Below are positions 9,901 to 22,822 of a stretch of DNA of 64,000 nucleotides, in pieces; positions within the stretch are counted from its first letter, which is position 1; each line of letters starts with the position of its first letter. The DNA comes from JANSYL01 sp963921255 (GTDB lineage Bacteria; Pseudomonadota; Alphaproteobacteria; Rhodobacterales; Rhodobacteraceae). The stretch spans positions 372,001 through 436,000 of the forward strand of contig CAWUEW020000001.1 of NCBI GenBank assembly GCA_963921255.3, given 5' to 3'. A model generated the notes under the pieces. The model ran no database searches, was not told the origin of the DNA, and saw only the letters and a list, made by a program, of their open reading frames with translations. The position numbers and the translations under genes were made by a program.

Positions 9901-10481
9901 GCATGATCAATCCCGTCAGCCCGGCCGCCGTGATCGCTGGCAACACCGAGGTCAGCCAAGCGATCTGCGATTGCCTTTTGGGGGCGTTGGGCGCCATCGC
10001 GGGCAGTCAGGGCACGATGAACAACTTCATCTGGGGCAATGACCGATTCCAGAACTATGAAACCATCGCGGGCGGATCGGGGGCCGGTCCGGGGTTTGAC
10101 GGGGTCAGCACCGTTCAGGTCCACATGACCAACACCCGCGCGACCGATCCCGAAGTTCTTGAAACCCGCTTCCCCGTCCGTGTGGACCGCATGGCGCGGC
10201 GAACCGGCTCGGGCGGTGTCGGTCAGTGGCAAGGCGGCGAAGGCATGCATCGCGTCCTGCGCTTTCTGGAGGGTGTCACGGTCACAACCCTGACGTCGCA
10301 CCGCATCGTGCCCGTGCCAGGCGGCGCCGGTGGCGCGCCCGGCGCCGTGGGCGAGAACTGGGTGCTGCGTGCGGACGGCGCGCGCACGCGCCTGGAGGGG
10401 AATGACGAGGTCGAGCTGGCCGCCGGCGACGCGATCGAGATGCGCACGCCCGGTGGCGGGGGGTGGGGGCCGGCAGGGTGA
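6912..10481 (+). CDS. 5-oxoprolinase / hydantoinase, fused HyuA-HyuB
   Basis: At 1189 residues this is the full fused form. Residues about 1-660 are the HyuA part, with the ATP-binding signatures DRGGTFTDLVG at the start, GPAGGVVG and GFDMGGTSTDV. Residues about 665-1189 are the HyuB part, beginning DPVMLEVFNNLFMNIADQMG. The family hydrolyses 5-oxoproline to glutamate (or related cyclic amides) with ATP in the cytoplasm. The fusion and length fit ATP-dependent 5-oxoprolinase (OplAH) better than split N-methylhydantoinase, but substrate cannot be fixed. GGAGG lies 5 nt before the ATG. The following ABC ATPase gene starts 44 nt after its stop. Confidence 0.9.
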   Translation: MGKWQFWVDRGGTFTDLVGRRPDGIIVTTKLLSEDPAQYRDAAVEGVRRLMAGGDGAIEAVKMGTTVATNALLERKGVPVLLLITDGFGDLLRIGTQARPRLFDLKISLPELLYQDVAEIPERMDAGGTVLTPLDEGATRAALQAAYDAGTRAVAIAFMHSYLNPAHEARAAEIAAEIGFTQITPSHAASPLIKLVGRGDTAVVDAYLSPILRRYVDQVADALDLGRGGCERLYFMQSNGGLTDARLFQGRDAILSGPAGGVVGMARTGQAAGFDKLIGFDMGGTSTDVCHFAGQYERSFETEVAGVRMRAPMMRIHTVAAGGGSILTFREGRFQVGPESAGADPGPACYRKGGPLTVTDCNVMLGKLNADHFPHVFGPNADAPLDADIVKTKFAALAADIGDGRSPEEVAEGFLRIAVENMANAIKKISVQRGYDVTRYTLASFGGAGGQHACLVADALGMKTVMIHPYAGVLSAYGMGLADIRSLREAQFDAGLDRLETAEQRLSEMAEAAKSEVLDQGIPDSRIRIEQRAHLRYDGAHQSLSVPFGSAEALVAAFDAAHRAQFGFAAPDRRLVFEMLEVEAIGETDAPDPPKPISGPMPTPIGEIGVHVDGARQPCPLFDRDALPAGATVAGPAVITEPTGTNMIEPGWQGRIDGLGNLILDRVIAKARETALGTEADPVMLEVFNNLFMNIADQMGATLQNTAYSVNIKERLDFSCALFDSEGNLVANAPHVPVHLGSMSEAVRTVARLNDGAIQPGDALMLNAPFNGGTHLPDVTVITPVFDVDETRILFWVGSRGHHADIGGRTPGSGPPDSTRIEEEGVVIDNFKLMARGTLRRDETRALLGSGEFPCRNIDQNMADLEAQVAANETGIREVRNMVETFGLGTVMAYMRHVQDNAEASVRRVIGSLSDGQNTFPLDDGSQIAVQVTVDQQAGQATIDFTGTSPQHPRNYNAPKAIATAVVLYVFRTLVGRDIPLNEGCLKPLNIILPEGSMINPVSPAAVIAGNTEVSQAICDCLLGALGAIAGSQGTMNNFIWGNDRFQNYETIAGGSGAGPGFDGVSTVQVHMTNTRATDPEVLETRFPVRVDRMARRTGSGGVGQWQGGEGMHRVLRFLEGVTVTTLTSHRIVPVPGGAGGAPGAVGENWVLRADGARTRLEGNDEVELAAGDAIEMRTPGGGGWGPAG

Positions 10482-10525
10482 CACACCCACTGGTCCCGGC
10501 GCAGCCCACCGCTAGGTCCGCTGAC

Positions 10526-11197
<672 letters not shown>

Positions 11198-11198
11198 C

Positions 11199-12569
11199 AT
11201 GCTCTATTTGGCAGTTTCGAGCCTGTTTTCTCATTGGCGCAGGCACTTGGGGCAAGCGCTCACGCTGGTCGCGGGATTGGCGCTGGCCACGGCCCTGTGG
11301 TCGGGCATCCAAGCCATCAACGCCGAGGCAAGATCCGCCTATGACCAAGCCGCGGCGACCTTGGGTCAGGACACGTTGGATCGGCTGGTGCCGGCCTACG
11401 GCGACACGATTCCCCGTCAGACGTATGTCGATCTGAGGCGGATGGGTTATGCGGTGTCGCCTGTGATCACAGGGATCTACCGCACGGGCGATCTGCGCGT
11501 GCGGGTGCTTGGCATCGACCCTTTGACCGCGCCGGATGCCGCCAGCGCGCCCGTTCTGATCGGCGAAGGCTCGGGTCCACCGGTGGAGCTGACCGCGTTC
11601 TTCGGATCGCCCGGTGTCTTGCTTGTCGGATCGGGCACGGATCTGGACGCGTTCCCCCCGGACGGACCGCGCGTCCAGATCACCGGAGAGGTGCCGGCGG
11701 GCGCTGCCGTCACAGACATCGGCACTGCGGCACGCCTTCTGGGGCAGCAAGATCCCAGTTACCTGCTGATCGACCCGGACCAACCAGCGCGGTTGCCTGT
11801 GTTGCCCGCCGAGACCGGCTTGATCCGCGAAGGGCCGCAATCGGGCGCGGATGTGGGGCGCCTGACCGACAGTTTCCACCTCAACCTGACCGCCTTTGGC
11901 TTGTTGGCCTTCGCGGTCGGCCTGTTCATCGTCCACGGCGCCATCGGCCTATCGGTGGAGCAGCGCCGGGCAACCGTTCGAACGTTGCGCTCCATGGGTG
12001 TGCCCTTGCGGGCGGTGCTTGCGGCATTCGCTTTGGAGATCACGGCCTTTGCCATCGTCGCCGGGGCGGTCGGACTGATCCTGGGATACCTGATCGCCGG
12101 GGCGTTGATGCCGGGCGTCGCCAGCACCTTGCGCGGGCTCTACGGGGCGGACGTGCCCGGTGTGCTGCGGTTTGATCCGCTATGGGCCTTGGCCGGCGCT
12201 GCGATGACTTTTGCCGGTGCAACGGTGGCCGCGGCGCAGGCCTTTGTGAAACTTGCCCAAATGCCCCTTCTTGCCCCGGCGCAACCGCGCGCCTGGGCCA
12301 TTGCGTCTGTCCGAGGGATGCGGTGGCAGGCCATCGGCGCCCTTACCCTGGGGTGCGGCGCCGTCGGGATCCTGATTGTGGCCGATGGGCTCTTGGCCGG
12401 GTTCGGATTCCTGGCCGGTCTTTTGATGGGCGCGGCGCTGCTGCTGCCTTTGGTTCTACTGGGCCTGCTGCGCGGGGTCAGCGCGTTTGCCCGTGGCCCG
12501 CAGGCCGAATGGATTCTGGCCGACACCCGCCAGCAGATCCCGAGCCTGTCCCTTGCGCTGATGCGCTGA
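11199..12569 (+). CDS. FtsX-like ABC permease, N-terminal half (AttF-like), frame ends early
   Basis: The 456-residue product has a membrane helix near residues 15-35, a periplasmic core domain to about 225, and three helices at about 230-330 ending the first FtsX domain. Two more hydrophobic helices follow at about 372-425, then the conserved-looking 'ADTRQQIPSLSLALM'. After ALM the frame reads R-stop, whereas the next frame continues the expected helix. The stop TGA shares its A with an ATG (TGATG at 12567-12571). So this is either half of a split permease translated by coupling, or a full-length permease gene missing one base. It works in the inner membrane with the ATPase upstream. Confidence 0.85.
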   Translation: MLYLAVSSLFSHWRRHLGQALTLVAGLALATALWSGIQAINAEARSAYDQAAATLGQDTLDRLVPAYGDTIPRQTYVDLRRMGYAVSPVITGIYRTGDLRVRVLGIDPLTAPDAASAPVLIGEGSGPPVELTAFFGSPGVLLVGSGTDLDAFPPDGPRVQITGEVPAGAAVTDIGTAARLLGQQDPSYLLIDPDQPARLPVLPAETGLIREGPQSGADVGRLTDSFHLNLTAFGLLAFAVGLFIVHGAIGLSVEQRRATVRTLRSMGVPLRAVLAAFALEITAFAIVAGAVGLILGYLIAGALMPGVASTLRGLYGADVPGVLRFDPLWALAGAAMTFAGATVAAAQAFVKLAQMPLLAPAQPRAWAIASVRGMRWQAIGALTLGCGAVGILIVADGLLAGFGFLAGLLMGAALLLPLVLLGLLRGVSAFARGPQAEWILADTRQQIPSLSLALMR

Positions 12570-12570
12570 T
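12555..12570 (+). repeat. 8-bp tandem duplicate at the permease frame break
   Basis: GCGCTGAT occurs twice in tandem. An in-frame version would be a 9-bp unit GCGCTGATG repeated (Ala-Leu-Met twice). One G is missing between the copies, which moves the reading frame. Confidence 0.85.
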
Positions 12571-13615
12571 GCTGGCGCTCGCCGCAAATATCGGCGTGTC
12601 GACAATGGTCGGCTCGTTTCGCGTGACATTCCTGGGATGGTTGGACCAACGCCTCGCGTCGGAGCTCTATGTCACGGCCTCCACCCCAGATGAAGCGACG
12701 GCGCTGGCCGCCTACCTCGCCCCCAGAACCGAGGCGATCCTGCCGATTACCTCGGTCCCGGTGACCCTTGGGGATCGCCCCGCGGACCTGTTCGGCATCG
12801 TCGACCACAGCACCTATCGGGATCACTGGCCGCTTCTTTCGGGCACGTCGACGGTTTGGACGGACCTCGCGCAGGGCCGCGCCGTTCTGGTGAACGAGCA
12901 GCTGGCGCGCCGCAGCGACCTGAGCCTTGGTGATCCAGTCACCCTGACCCCGGGACTGACCCTGCCGATTGCGGGCGTGTTCTCGGACTACGGGAACCCG
13001 AACGGGCAAGCGATCATCGGATTTGACCTGTTCCAAGCCACGTTCCCGGACCGGCCTACGTTGCGCATTGCCCTGCGTCTCCCCTTGGCCGAGGCGCAAC
13101 CGCTGGCCAATGATTTGCGCGAGACGTTCGGTTTGCCCGATACGGCGGTTGTTAACCAAGTCGAGGTCAAGCGCTTCTCGCTTGACGTGTTCGACCGCAC
13201 CTTCCAGGTCACCGGCGCGCTGAACGTCCTGACGCTGGCTGTCGCCGCGTTTGCCATCCTGACCAGCCTGCTGACGCTGGCGGGGATGCGTCGGCCGCAA
13301 CTGGCCCCGGTCTGGGCCATTGGCCTAACGCGCCGCCGTCTGTCCTGGATCGAACTTGGGCGCGCGGTGTTTCTGGCGGCGCTCACATTCCTTGTCGCGA
13401 TCCCGGTCGGTCTGGTCTTGGCCTGGGCGCTGCTGGCGATCGTGAATGTCGAGGCCTTTGGCTGGCGTCTGCCCATGCGCATTTTCCCGGGTGACTGGAT
13501 CTGGCTTGGCCTCTCGGCCTTGGTCGCGGCGGGTTTGGCGGCGGCCTTGCCCGCCCTGCATCTGCGCAGGATCGCGCCCGACCAACTGCTGAGGGTGTTC
13601 GCCCATGATCGCTAG
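12569..13615 (+). CDS. FtsX-like ABC permease, C-terminal half (AttG-like)
   Basis: The 348-residue product starts at an ATG that overlaps the stop of the previous frame (TGATG). Residues 1-25 form a helix, then comes a second periplasmic core domain to about 205, and three C-terminal helices (about 215-240, 258-290 and 305-330) of an FtsX domain. Together with the upstream half this makes the usual LolC/AttFG arrangement of about 800 residues and ten helices. The break falls at the module border just before helix seven. There is no Shine-Dalgarno of its own beyond the coding sequence of the first half, so it would rely on re-initiation. If the base is a sequencing error, 11199-13615 is a single gene. 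Confidence 0.85.
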   Translation: MLALAANIGVSTMVGSFRVTFLGWLDQRLASELYVTASTPDEATALAAYLAPRTEAILPITSVPVTLGDRPADLFGIVDHSTYRDHWPLLSGTSTVWTDLAQGRAVLVNEQLARRSDLSLGDPVTLTPGLTLPIAGVFSDYGNPNGQAIIGFDLFQATFPDRPTLRIALRLPLAEAQPLANDLRETFGLPDTAVVNQVEVKRFSLDVFDRTFQVTGALNVLTLAVAAFAILTSLLTLAGMRRPQLAPVWAIGLTRRRLSWIELGRAVFLAALTFLVAIPVGLVLAWALLAIVNVEAFGWRLPMRIFPGDWIWLGLSALVAAGLAAALPALHLRRIAPDQLLRVFAHDR

Positions 13616-14666
13616 GTGGATGCTTCTGGCCCTGCTGTGGGGGGCGCCCGCCTTGGGGCAAGGATTTGCCGGGCTTGGAACCGACGCAGACGGATTTGCC
13701 GTGCCCGAGCGCCCGGCCGCATTCAGCTTTCCCGCCGATCACGGGCCCCACCCGGCCTATCGGATTGAATGGTGGTATCTGACGGCGACGCTGACTGGCG
13801 CCGATGGACGCGACTACGGGATTCAATGGACGCTGTTCCGGTCCGCGCTGGCCCCGGACGCGGCGGAAGGGTGGTCGTCGCCGCAGCTCTGGATGGGGCA
13901 TGCCGGTCTGACGACGCCGGAGGCGCATTTCAGCGCCGAGCGTCTGGGCCGCGGCGGGATCGGGCAAGCGGGCGCGCAGGCTGCCCCGTTCGAAGCGTGG
14001 ATCGACGACTGGGCGATGACCTCAACCGCGCCGCCGGGGCGCGATGCGCTGTCGGCTTTGCAGGTCACGGCCAGCGCGCCGGACTTCGCCTATGATCTCG
14101 CGCTCGAGGCGCAAGGTCCGCTCATCTTTCATGGTGAGGGCGGATACTCGGTGAAATCGGCCGAGGGGCAGGCCAGCTACTACTACTCGCAGCCATTCTA
14201 CACGGTATCCGGCACGCTTGATCTGCCCGAGGGGCCGATGCCCGTGACCGGCACGGCGTGGTTGGATCGTGAATGGTCCTCGCAACCCTTGTCCGAATCC
14301 CAGGACGGATGGGATTGGTTTTCGCTGCAGTTCGAGGACGGCGCGCGCATGATGGGCTTTGGCCTCCGCGACCGGTCGGGGGCGATGTTCACCGCCGCCA
14401 CCTGGATCGCGCCGGACGGCACAACCACCGCCTATCCGGACGGGGCGCTGCGCCTCACCCCGTTGGACACAGCGGTCGTCGACGGGCGGGCCATCCCGGT
14501 GGAATGGCGCCTCGAACTGCCGGACCGGGGCGTGGACATTCGCACCACGCCCCTGAACCCGAACAGCTGGATGGCGGTCAGCGTCTCCTATTGGGAGGGC
14601 CCCATTCGCTTTGCCGGCAGCCACACCGGTCGCGGCTATCTGGAGATGACGGGCTATGCCGAATAA
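13605..14666 (+). CDS. AttH / carotenoid 1,2-hydratase (CrtC)-like lipocalin-domain protein
   Basis: The 353-residue product has a signal peptide (MIARWMLLALLWGAPALGQG), so it is periplasmic or exported. The body is the tandem lipocalin-like beta fold of the AttH/CrtC superfamily, with the typical YRIEWWYLTA near the start of the mature protein and TAWLDREWSS in the middle. It overlaps the permease frame by 11 nt, indicating translational coupling. In AttEFGH systems this protein accompanies the transporter. No carotenoid genes are near, so a hydratase role in carotenogenesis is unlikely. Confidence 0.87.
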   Translation: MIARWMLLALLWGAPALGQGFAGLGTDADGFAVPERPAAFSFPADHGPHPAYRIEWWYLTATLTGADGRDYGIQWTLFRSALAPDAAEGWSSPQLWMGHAGLTTPEAHFSAERLGRGGIGQAGAQAAPFEAWIDDWAMTSTAPPGRDALSALQVTASAPDFAYDLALEAQGPLIFHGEGGYSVKSAEGQASYYYSQPFYTVSGTLDLPEGPMPVTGTAWLDREWSSQPLSESQDGWDWFSLQFEDGARMMGFGLRDRSGAMFTAATWIAPDGTTTAYPDGALRLTPLDTAVVDGRAIPVEWRLELPDRGVDIRTTPLNPNSWMAVSVSYWEGPIRFAGSHTGRGYLEMTGYAE

Positions 14667-15198
14667 GACCCTAAACAGTGTGTTAGAGACGGTTTGGCAG
14701 CAGATTGGGCGGGGTGTGGCAGACCGCGCTCACCCCGCCCGTCACCCCACCTTGGCCACGATCGGCCCCGACGGACCAAGCGCCCGGACCGTGGTGCTGC
14801 GCGCCGCGCGGCGGGACGACGCCACGCTGGAATTCCATACCGACTCTCGCAGCCCGAAATGTGATCACATCCGGTCTGACCCCCGTGTTTCCGTCCATGT
14901 CTGGATCCCAAAGCGGCACCTTCAACTGCGCCTGTCGGGCGACGCCCACCTTCTTCCCGGCGATGCAGATTTGTTCGCGCGCCTCCCGCGTGCGGCGCAG
15001 CTCAACTACAGCGGGCCGGTCCCAGGGGCGGCGATTGCAGCCCCGGTGGCACAGGACAACAGCGCCCCCGAACCAGACCGCTTCCATCGGATCTGCGTCG
15101 CCCTGCACAGCATCGACGTGCTCGCGCTTGAAGAACCACATCACCGCGCGCTCTTCACACGCGCGCAAGATTGGACCGGCCAGTGGATCGCGCCCTGA
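14656..15198 (+). CDS. Pyridoxamine 5'-phosphate oxidase-like FMN-binding protein
   Basis: The 180-residue product has the split-barrel flavin fold: PTLATIGPDGPSARTVVLR, then HTDSRSPKCDHIRSDPRVSVHVW. This matches the Alr4036/PNPOx-like group that binds FMN. It is not a canonical PdxH, since the C-terminal PNPOx dimerisation segment is not recognisable. It overlaps the AttH-like gene by 11 nt and ends the presumed operon. Substrate is unknown. Confidence 0.8.
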   Translation: MPNKTLNSVLETVWQQIGRGVADRAHPARHPTLATIGPDGPSARTVVLRAARRDDATLEFHTDSRSPKCDHIRSDPRVSVHVWIPKRHLQLRLSGDAHLLPGDADLFARLPRAAQLNYSGPVPGAAIAAPVAQDNSAPEPDRFHRICVALHSIDVLALEEPHHRALFTRAQDWTGQWIAP

Positions 15199-15227
15199 TC
15201 GTCTCTGTCTAAAAAATATCCCGGGGA

Positions 15228-15256
15228 GACGCCGATCGGCGTCGGGGCAGAGCCCC
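15228..15256. repeat. Double hairpin, REP-like intergenic element
   Basis: A perfect 16-nt palindrome (GACGCCGATCGGCGTC, 15228-15243) is directly followed by GGGGC-AGA-GCCCC (15244-15256). The block sits between the stop codons of two convergent genes and is preceded by AAAAAATATCCCGGGG. It can serve as a bidirectional terminator. Its form resembles short GC hairpin repeats found between Rhodobacteraceae genes, which is my recollection rather than a search result. Confidence 0.55.
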
Positions 15257-15264
15257 ACACCCCC

Positions 15265-16737
15265 TCAAGCGGCAGGATCGAACATAGGAAAGGTGACGCC
15301 CAACGCCCATCCCAGGATCAGACCCAAACCCAGACCCATCGCCACCACCGACCCGGTCCTGCGGCCGACCCACCGGCCCATCATGCCGAAGGTTGCATAG
15401 AACAGCGCAATCACCGGCAGAATGATGATCAGGAAAAACAGCCGCTCAAAATCCAGAGCCACCGCCACGCCGAGCGAGGCGAGGAACGCCACCCGTGCCA
15501 CGAAGCGGCGCCAAAGGGTCGCCCGGGCTGCTTCCAATAGAACGGCGTCCGCAATCATCGCCAGGACCGCACCGGGCAGGATGAACGCCATCACCGGAAT
15601 GCGCCCGGCATGCGGTACGAAGCTGGCCACATAGCGGTCAAGCACGCCACCAAACGCCACGAGGCCGAACCCCGCCAACACGAGGCCCCACAGCCACCCC
15701 GTTCGGCGCGGCAGGCCGCCGGCATAGGCCGTCCCGGCCAACACCAGTGCCCCGTAAAGGGCCAGATGCAGGGCCAGGTAGTCCGCCACCAGGACAGGAA
15801 GGACCCGCGTTTCAAACAGGCTCAGCACCACCGGCGTGACAATCGCGGGGCCAAGCGCCAAGGCCCAGAACGCCACGGGGCCCGGGTGCCAGGGCGCTGC
15901 CCCGCGCGGCAGAAGCCGTGCCATTGGCTTGACCAGCAGCACCACACCAAACAGACACAGCAGGATCGCCCACCCAACGGAAACCGGCGTCACGGGACGC
16001 TCAAGATCGAAGCTCTGGTTCAGCCATGCGCCCGCCTCGGCCAGACCGGAGGGCCCATAGAGCACACCCACATGTTCCGCATAGGGAACAGAGACGGCGC
16101 GCCGGGCGAAGCCATCCCCGGGCGCGCCGACGGTTTCCCCTTCACCCGCGCCAAGCTCTGCCATCACGCGCCGCGCTTCCTCCCGCAGCATCCCTTCCCA
16201 CGCGCCATTGACGATCAGGAGGTTCTCGGGCGCGGTCTCGGTCACGGCTTGGCTGAACAGGGAAATCCCCACCAATGCACCGACCCGCGGATCTTCGAGC
16301 GCTTGGCGCACAATGATATCGGAGGCCATGGAATGACCCACGAGGGCCACGCGCCCGTCCGATCCGGGCAGGGCGACGGCGGCATCGGTCACACGCTGGA
16401 TCTCGTCCATCAGCAGCCGGGTTGTGCCGTCGATCGCCGTGACATCCCCAGACATCGGCACGGGGTTTCGTCCATGACCCTCGAAATCAAACGCGACGGT
16501 GATGTAGCCTGCGCGCGCAAGGCTGAGCTGCCAGGCCGACATCAACTGGCGTGATCCGGCAAACCCGTGTGTGATGATGACGACAGGGCCCGTCGCGCCG
16601 GGGGCCTGGACCTGCGTGGCCGGCGTCTGCCCGACGGTCATCGGGGTAATCTGAAGACCCTGGCGCGGTCTTTCGAGACCCCACACCCCAAGCGCAATGG
16701 CCAGAACAGCCGCGCCTGCAACGATGGCCTGCCGCAT
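15265..16737 (-). CDS. Alpha/beta hydrolase with C-terminal multi-pass membrane domain
   Basis: The 490-residue product begins with a signal anchor (about 4-20). A hydrolase domain spans about 45-265, with an oxyanion-type THGFAGS motif, the nucleophile Ser136 in GHSMAS and a candidate His in YAEHVGVLYG. About seven hydrophobic helices then run from 270 to 485. The catalytic domain should face the periplasm. The ATG at 16737 has AAGGAGGGG upstream, and longer frames are not supported. The N-terminal lipase-like domain fused to a membrane module is unusual; I do not recognise a characterised member. serB diverges 105 nt away. Confidence 0.8.
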   Translation of the reverse strand: MRQAIVAGAAVLAIALGVWGLERPRQGLQITPMTVGQTPATQVQAPGATGPVVIITHGFAGSRQLMSAWQLSLARAGYITVAFDFEGHGRNPVPMSGDVTAIDGTTRLLMDEIQRVTDAAVALPGSDGRVALVGHSMASDIIVRQALEDPRVGALVGISLFSQAVTETAPENLLIVNGAWEGMLREEARRVMAELGAGEGETVGAPGDGFARRAVSVPYAEHVGVLYGPSGLAEAGAWLNQSFDLERPVTPVSVGWAILLCLFGVVLLVKPMARLLPRGAAPWHPGPVAFWALALGPAIVTPVVLSLFETRVLPVLVADYLALHLALYGALVLAGTAYAGGLPRRTGWLWGLVLAGFGLVAFGGVLDRYVASFVPHAGRIPVMAFILPGAVLAMIADAVLLEAARATLWRRFVARVAFLASLGVAVALDFERLFFLIIILPVIALFYATFGMMGRWVGRRTGSVVAMGLGLGLILGWALGVTFPMFDPAA

Positions 16738-16842
16738 GCCACCCCTCCTTGCCGTCAATTCGCGGCAATCTAGCGCCAATTCGCCGCGATCCAACCGGTG
16801 TTGGGGCTGGCAAAGCGAAACCGGCTGGCTTAGCACACGCGC

Positions 16843-17718
16843 ATGTATACCGCGACCCTGCTCACCAACCCCGCCATGATCCTGGATCCGGCCCTCGTCA
16901 CTGCCGTTCGGGACGCCTTTGGCGGACGCGATGCTGTCTGGCTCGACCCCAATTGCGCCGCCGCGTTCGAGATGGAACTGCGGCCCCGCAACCTGCCCTC
17001 GGTCTGGGAAAGCCTGCAAGGCGAAGGGGTCGATCTTGTCGTTCAGCCCAGTGCGAACCGGCGGAAACGGCTTTTGCTGGCCGATATGGATTCAACGATG
17101 ATCCAGCAGGAATGCATCGACGAACTGGCCGAGGCGGCCGGCTTTGGCGATCAGGTGCGGGCCGTCACCAAGCGCGCGATGAACGGCGAGCTCGATTTCG
17201 TCGAAGCGCTGCACGAACGGGTGGCCGTGATGAAAGGTTTGCCGGCCACGGTCATTCAGGAGGTTTTGGACACCCGCATCACCATGATGCCCGGGGGCGC
17301 CACCCTGGTGGCCACGATGAAGGCCCATGGCGCCTATGCCGCCCTGGTGTCGGGCGGGTTCACGGCCTTCACCACATCCGTCGCGGCCCGCCTCGGATTT
17401 GACGAACATCGCGCCAACACCTTGACCATCGTGGATGGACGGCTGGACGGCACCGTGACGCCCCCGATCCTGGGACGCCAGGCCAAGATCGACGCGTTGC
17501 AGGATCTGACCACGCGGCTCGACATTGGTGCCGAGGATGTTCTGGCCATTGGCGATGGTGCGAACGATCTGGGCATGTTGGGCGTTGCCGGACTTGGCGT
17601 CGCCGTCCATGCCAAGCCCGCCGTGCAGGCCGAGGCCGCGTATCGGATCAATCACGGCAACCTGACCGCGCTGCTCTACATCCAAGGCTACAGCTCGGCC
17701 GACTTCGTCCACGCCTGA
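16843..17718 (+). CDS. serB: Phosphoserine phosphatase
   Basis: This HAD-family enzyme dephosphorylates phosphoserine to serine, the last step of serine synthesis. The 291-residue product has a short N-terminal ACT-like region (about 1-75). HAD motif I is DMDST, with nucleophile Asp81 and acid Asp83. Motif II is VSGGFTAF, and motif III/IV is GDGANDLGML. All key residues are present. The gene stands alone, divergent from the membrane hydrolase, and is 11.6 kb from serC-serA. Confidence 0.95.
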   Translation: MYTATLLTNPAMILDPALVTAVRDAFGGRDAVWLDPNCAAAFEMELRPRNLPSVWESLQGEGVDLVVQPSANRRKRLLLADMDSTMIQQECIDELAEAAGFGDQVRAVTKRAMNGELDFVEALHERVAVMKGLPATVIQEVLDTRITMMPGGATLVATMKAHGAYAALVSGGFTAFTTSVAARLGFDEHRANTLTIVDGRLDGTVTPPILGRQAKIDALQDLTTRLDIGAEDVLAIGDGANDLGMLGVAGLGVAVHAKPAVQAEAAYRINHGNLTALLYIQGYSSADFVHA

Positions 17719-17784
17719 CCCCACTGGCCCGGTGATGGGCGCGTGTGAACCGACACGGTGATCCGTTCAAGTCTGGCGCCAACC

Positions 17785-17854
17785 GCGCCGCGCGGATGCG
17801 CGGCGCCGGGCCCAACCCCCGCAGGCCGAAGGCCGAGGGGGGCGGGAGCCCCCC
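17785..17854. terminator. Hairpin cluster between convergent serB and gltB
   Basis: Two strong GC hairpins sit in the 137-nt gap. GCGCCGCGC-GGAT-GCGCGGCGC is at 17785-17806, and GGGGGGC-GGGA-GCCCCCC is at 17837-17854, 1 nt past the gltB stop. A smaller GGCC-TTC-GGCC hairpin lies between them on the minus strand. They probably end transcription from both sides. No U tracts are present. Confidence 0.6.
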
Positions 17855-17855
17855 G

Positions 17856-22393
<4,538 letters not shown>

Positions 22394-22397
<4 letters not shown>

Positions 22398-22822
22398 GGC
22401 GCCTCTCCTTCAAGATATGCGTGCAGCGCGGCCAGTTCCTGGGCCTCGGTGCTTTGTTTCGCGTCTGGCCACGCGGGCAGCCAGCCCGGCCTGTGGTCGA
22501 CAAAAATCTCGTCCTGAACGGTCAGCCCACTCTGATCGTCCAACAACCCGGCGGCGACATAGGCCACGGGCTTTCCTTGCATTTTCCACCAGAGCGTCGA
22601 TCCGCAGGTGCCGCAGAACACCCGCTCCCCCCATTCGCTGGCGCGGTAGGATTGGGTCGCGTCCTCGCCCTCGATCTCGAGGGACGCCACCTTGACCGAA
22701 GTCAGCGGACCGCCACCGGTCCATTTCTGACATTGGCCGCAATGGCACATCTGGATGGCATCACTGGCCAGCTCCATCCGAAGCTGCACGGCGCCACACA
22801 AGCAGGAGGCCGTCCGGGTCAT
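22394..22822 (-). CDS. GFA-family zinc protein (glutathione-dependent formaldehyde-activating-like)
   Basis: The 142-residue product has the GFA zinc ligands: CLCG near residues 7-10, CHCGQC at 26-31 and FCGTCG near 67-71, followed by the beta-sandwich fold. Family members bind Zn and some act on glutathione adducts; the substrate here is unknown. The ATG at 22822 is chosen because the start overlaps the upstream stop (ATGA) and the product then begins MTRTASCLCG. It is coupled by 4-nt overlaps on both sides inside the glutamate synthase operon. Confidence 0.88.

Noticed and set aside
13605..14666. Carotenoid biosynthesis role for the CrtC-like protein
   Set aside because: No crt genes are adjacent, and the operon is of AttEFGH type with a signal peptide on this protein.
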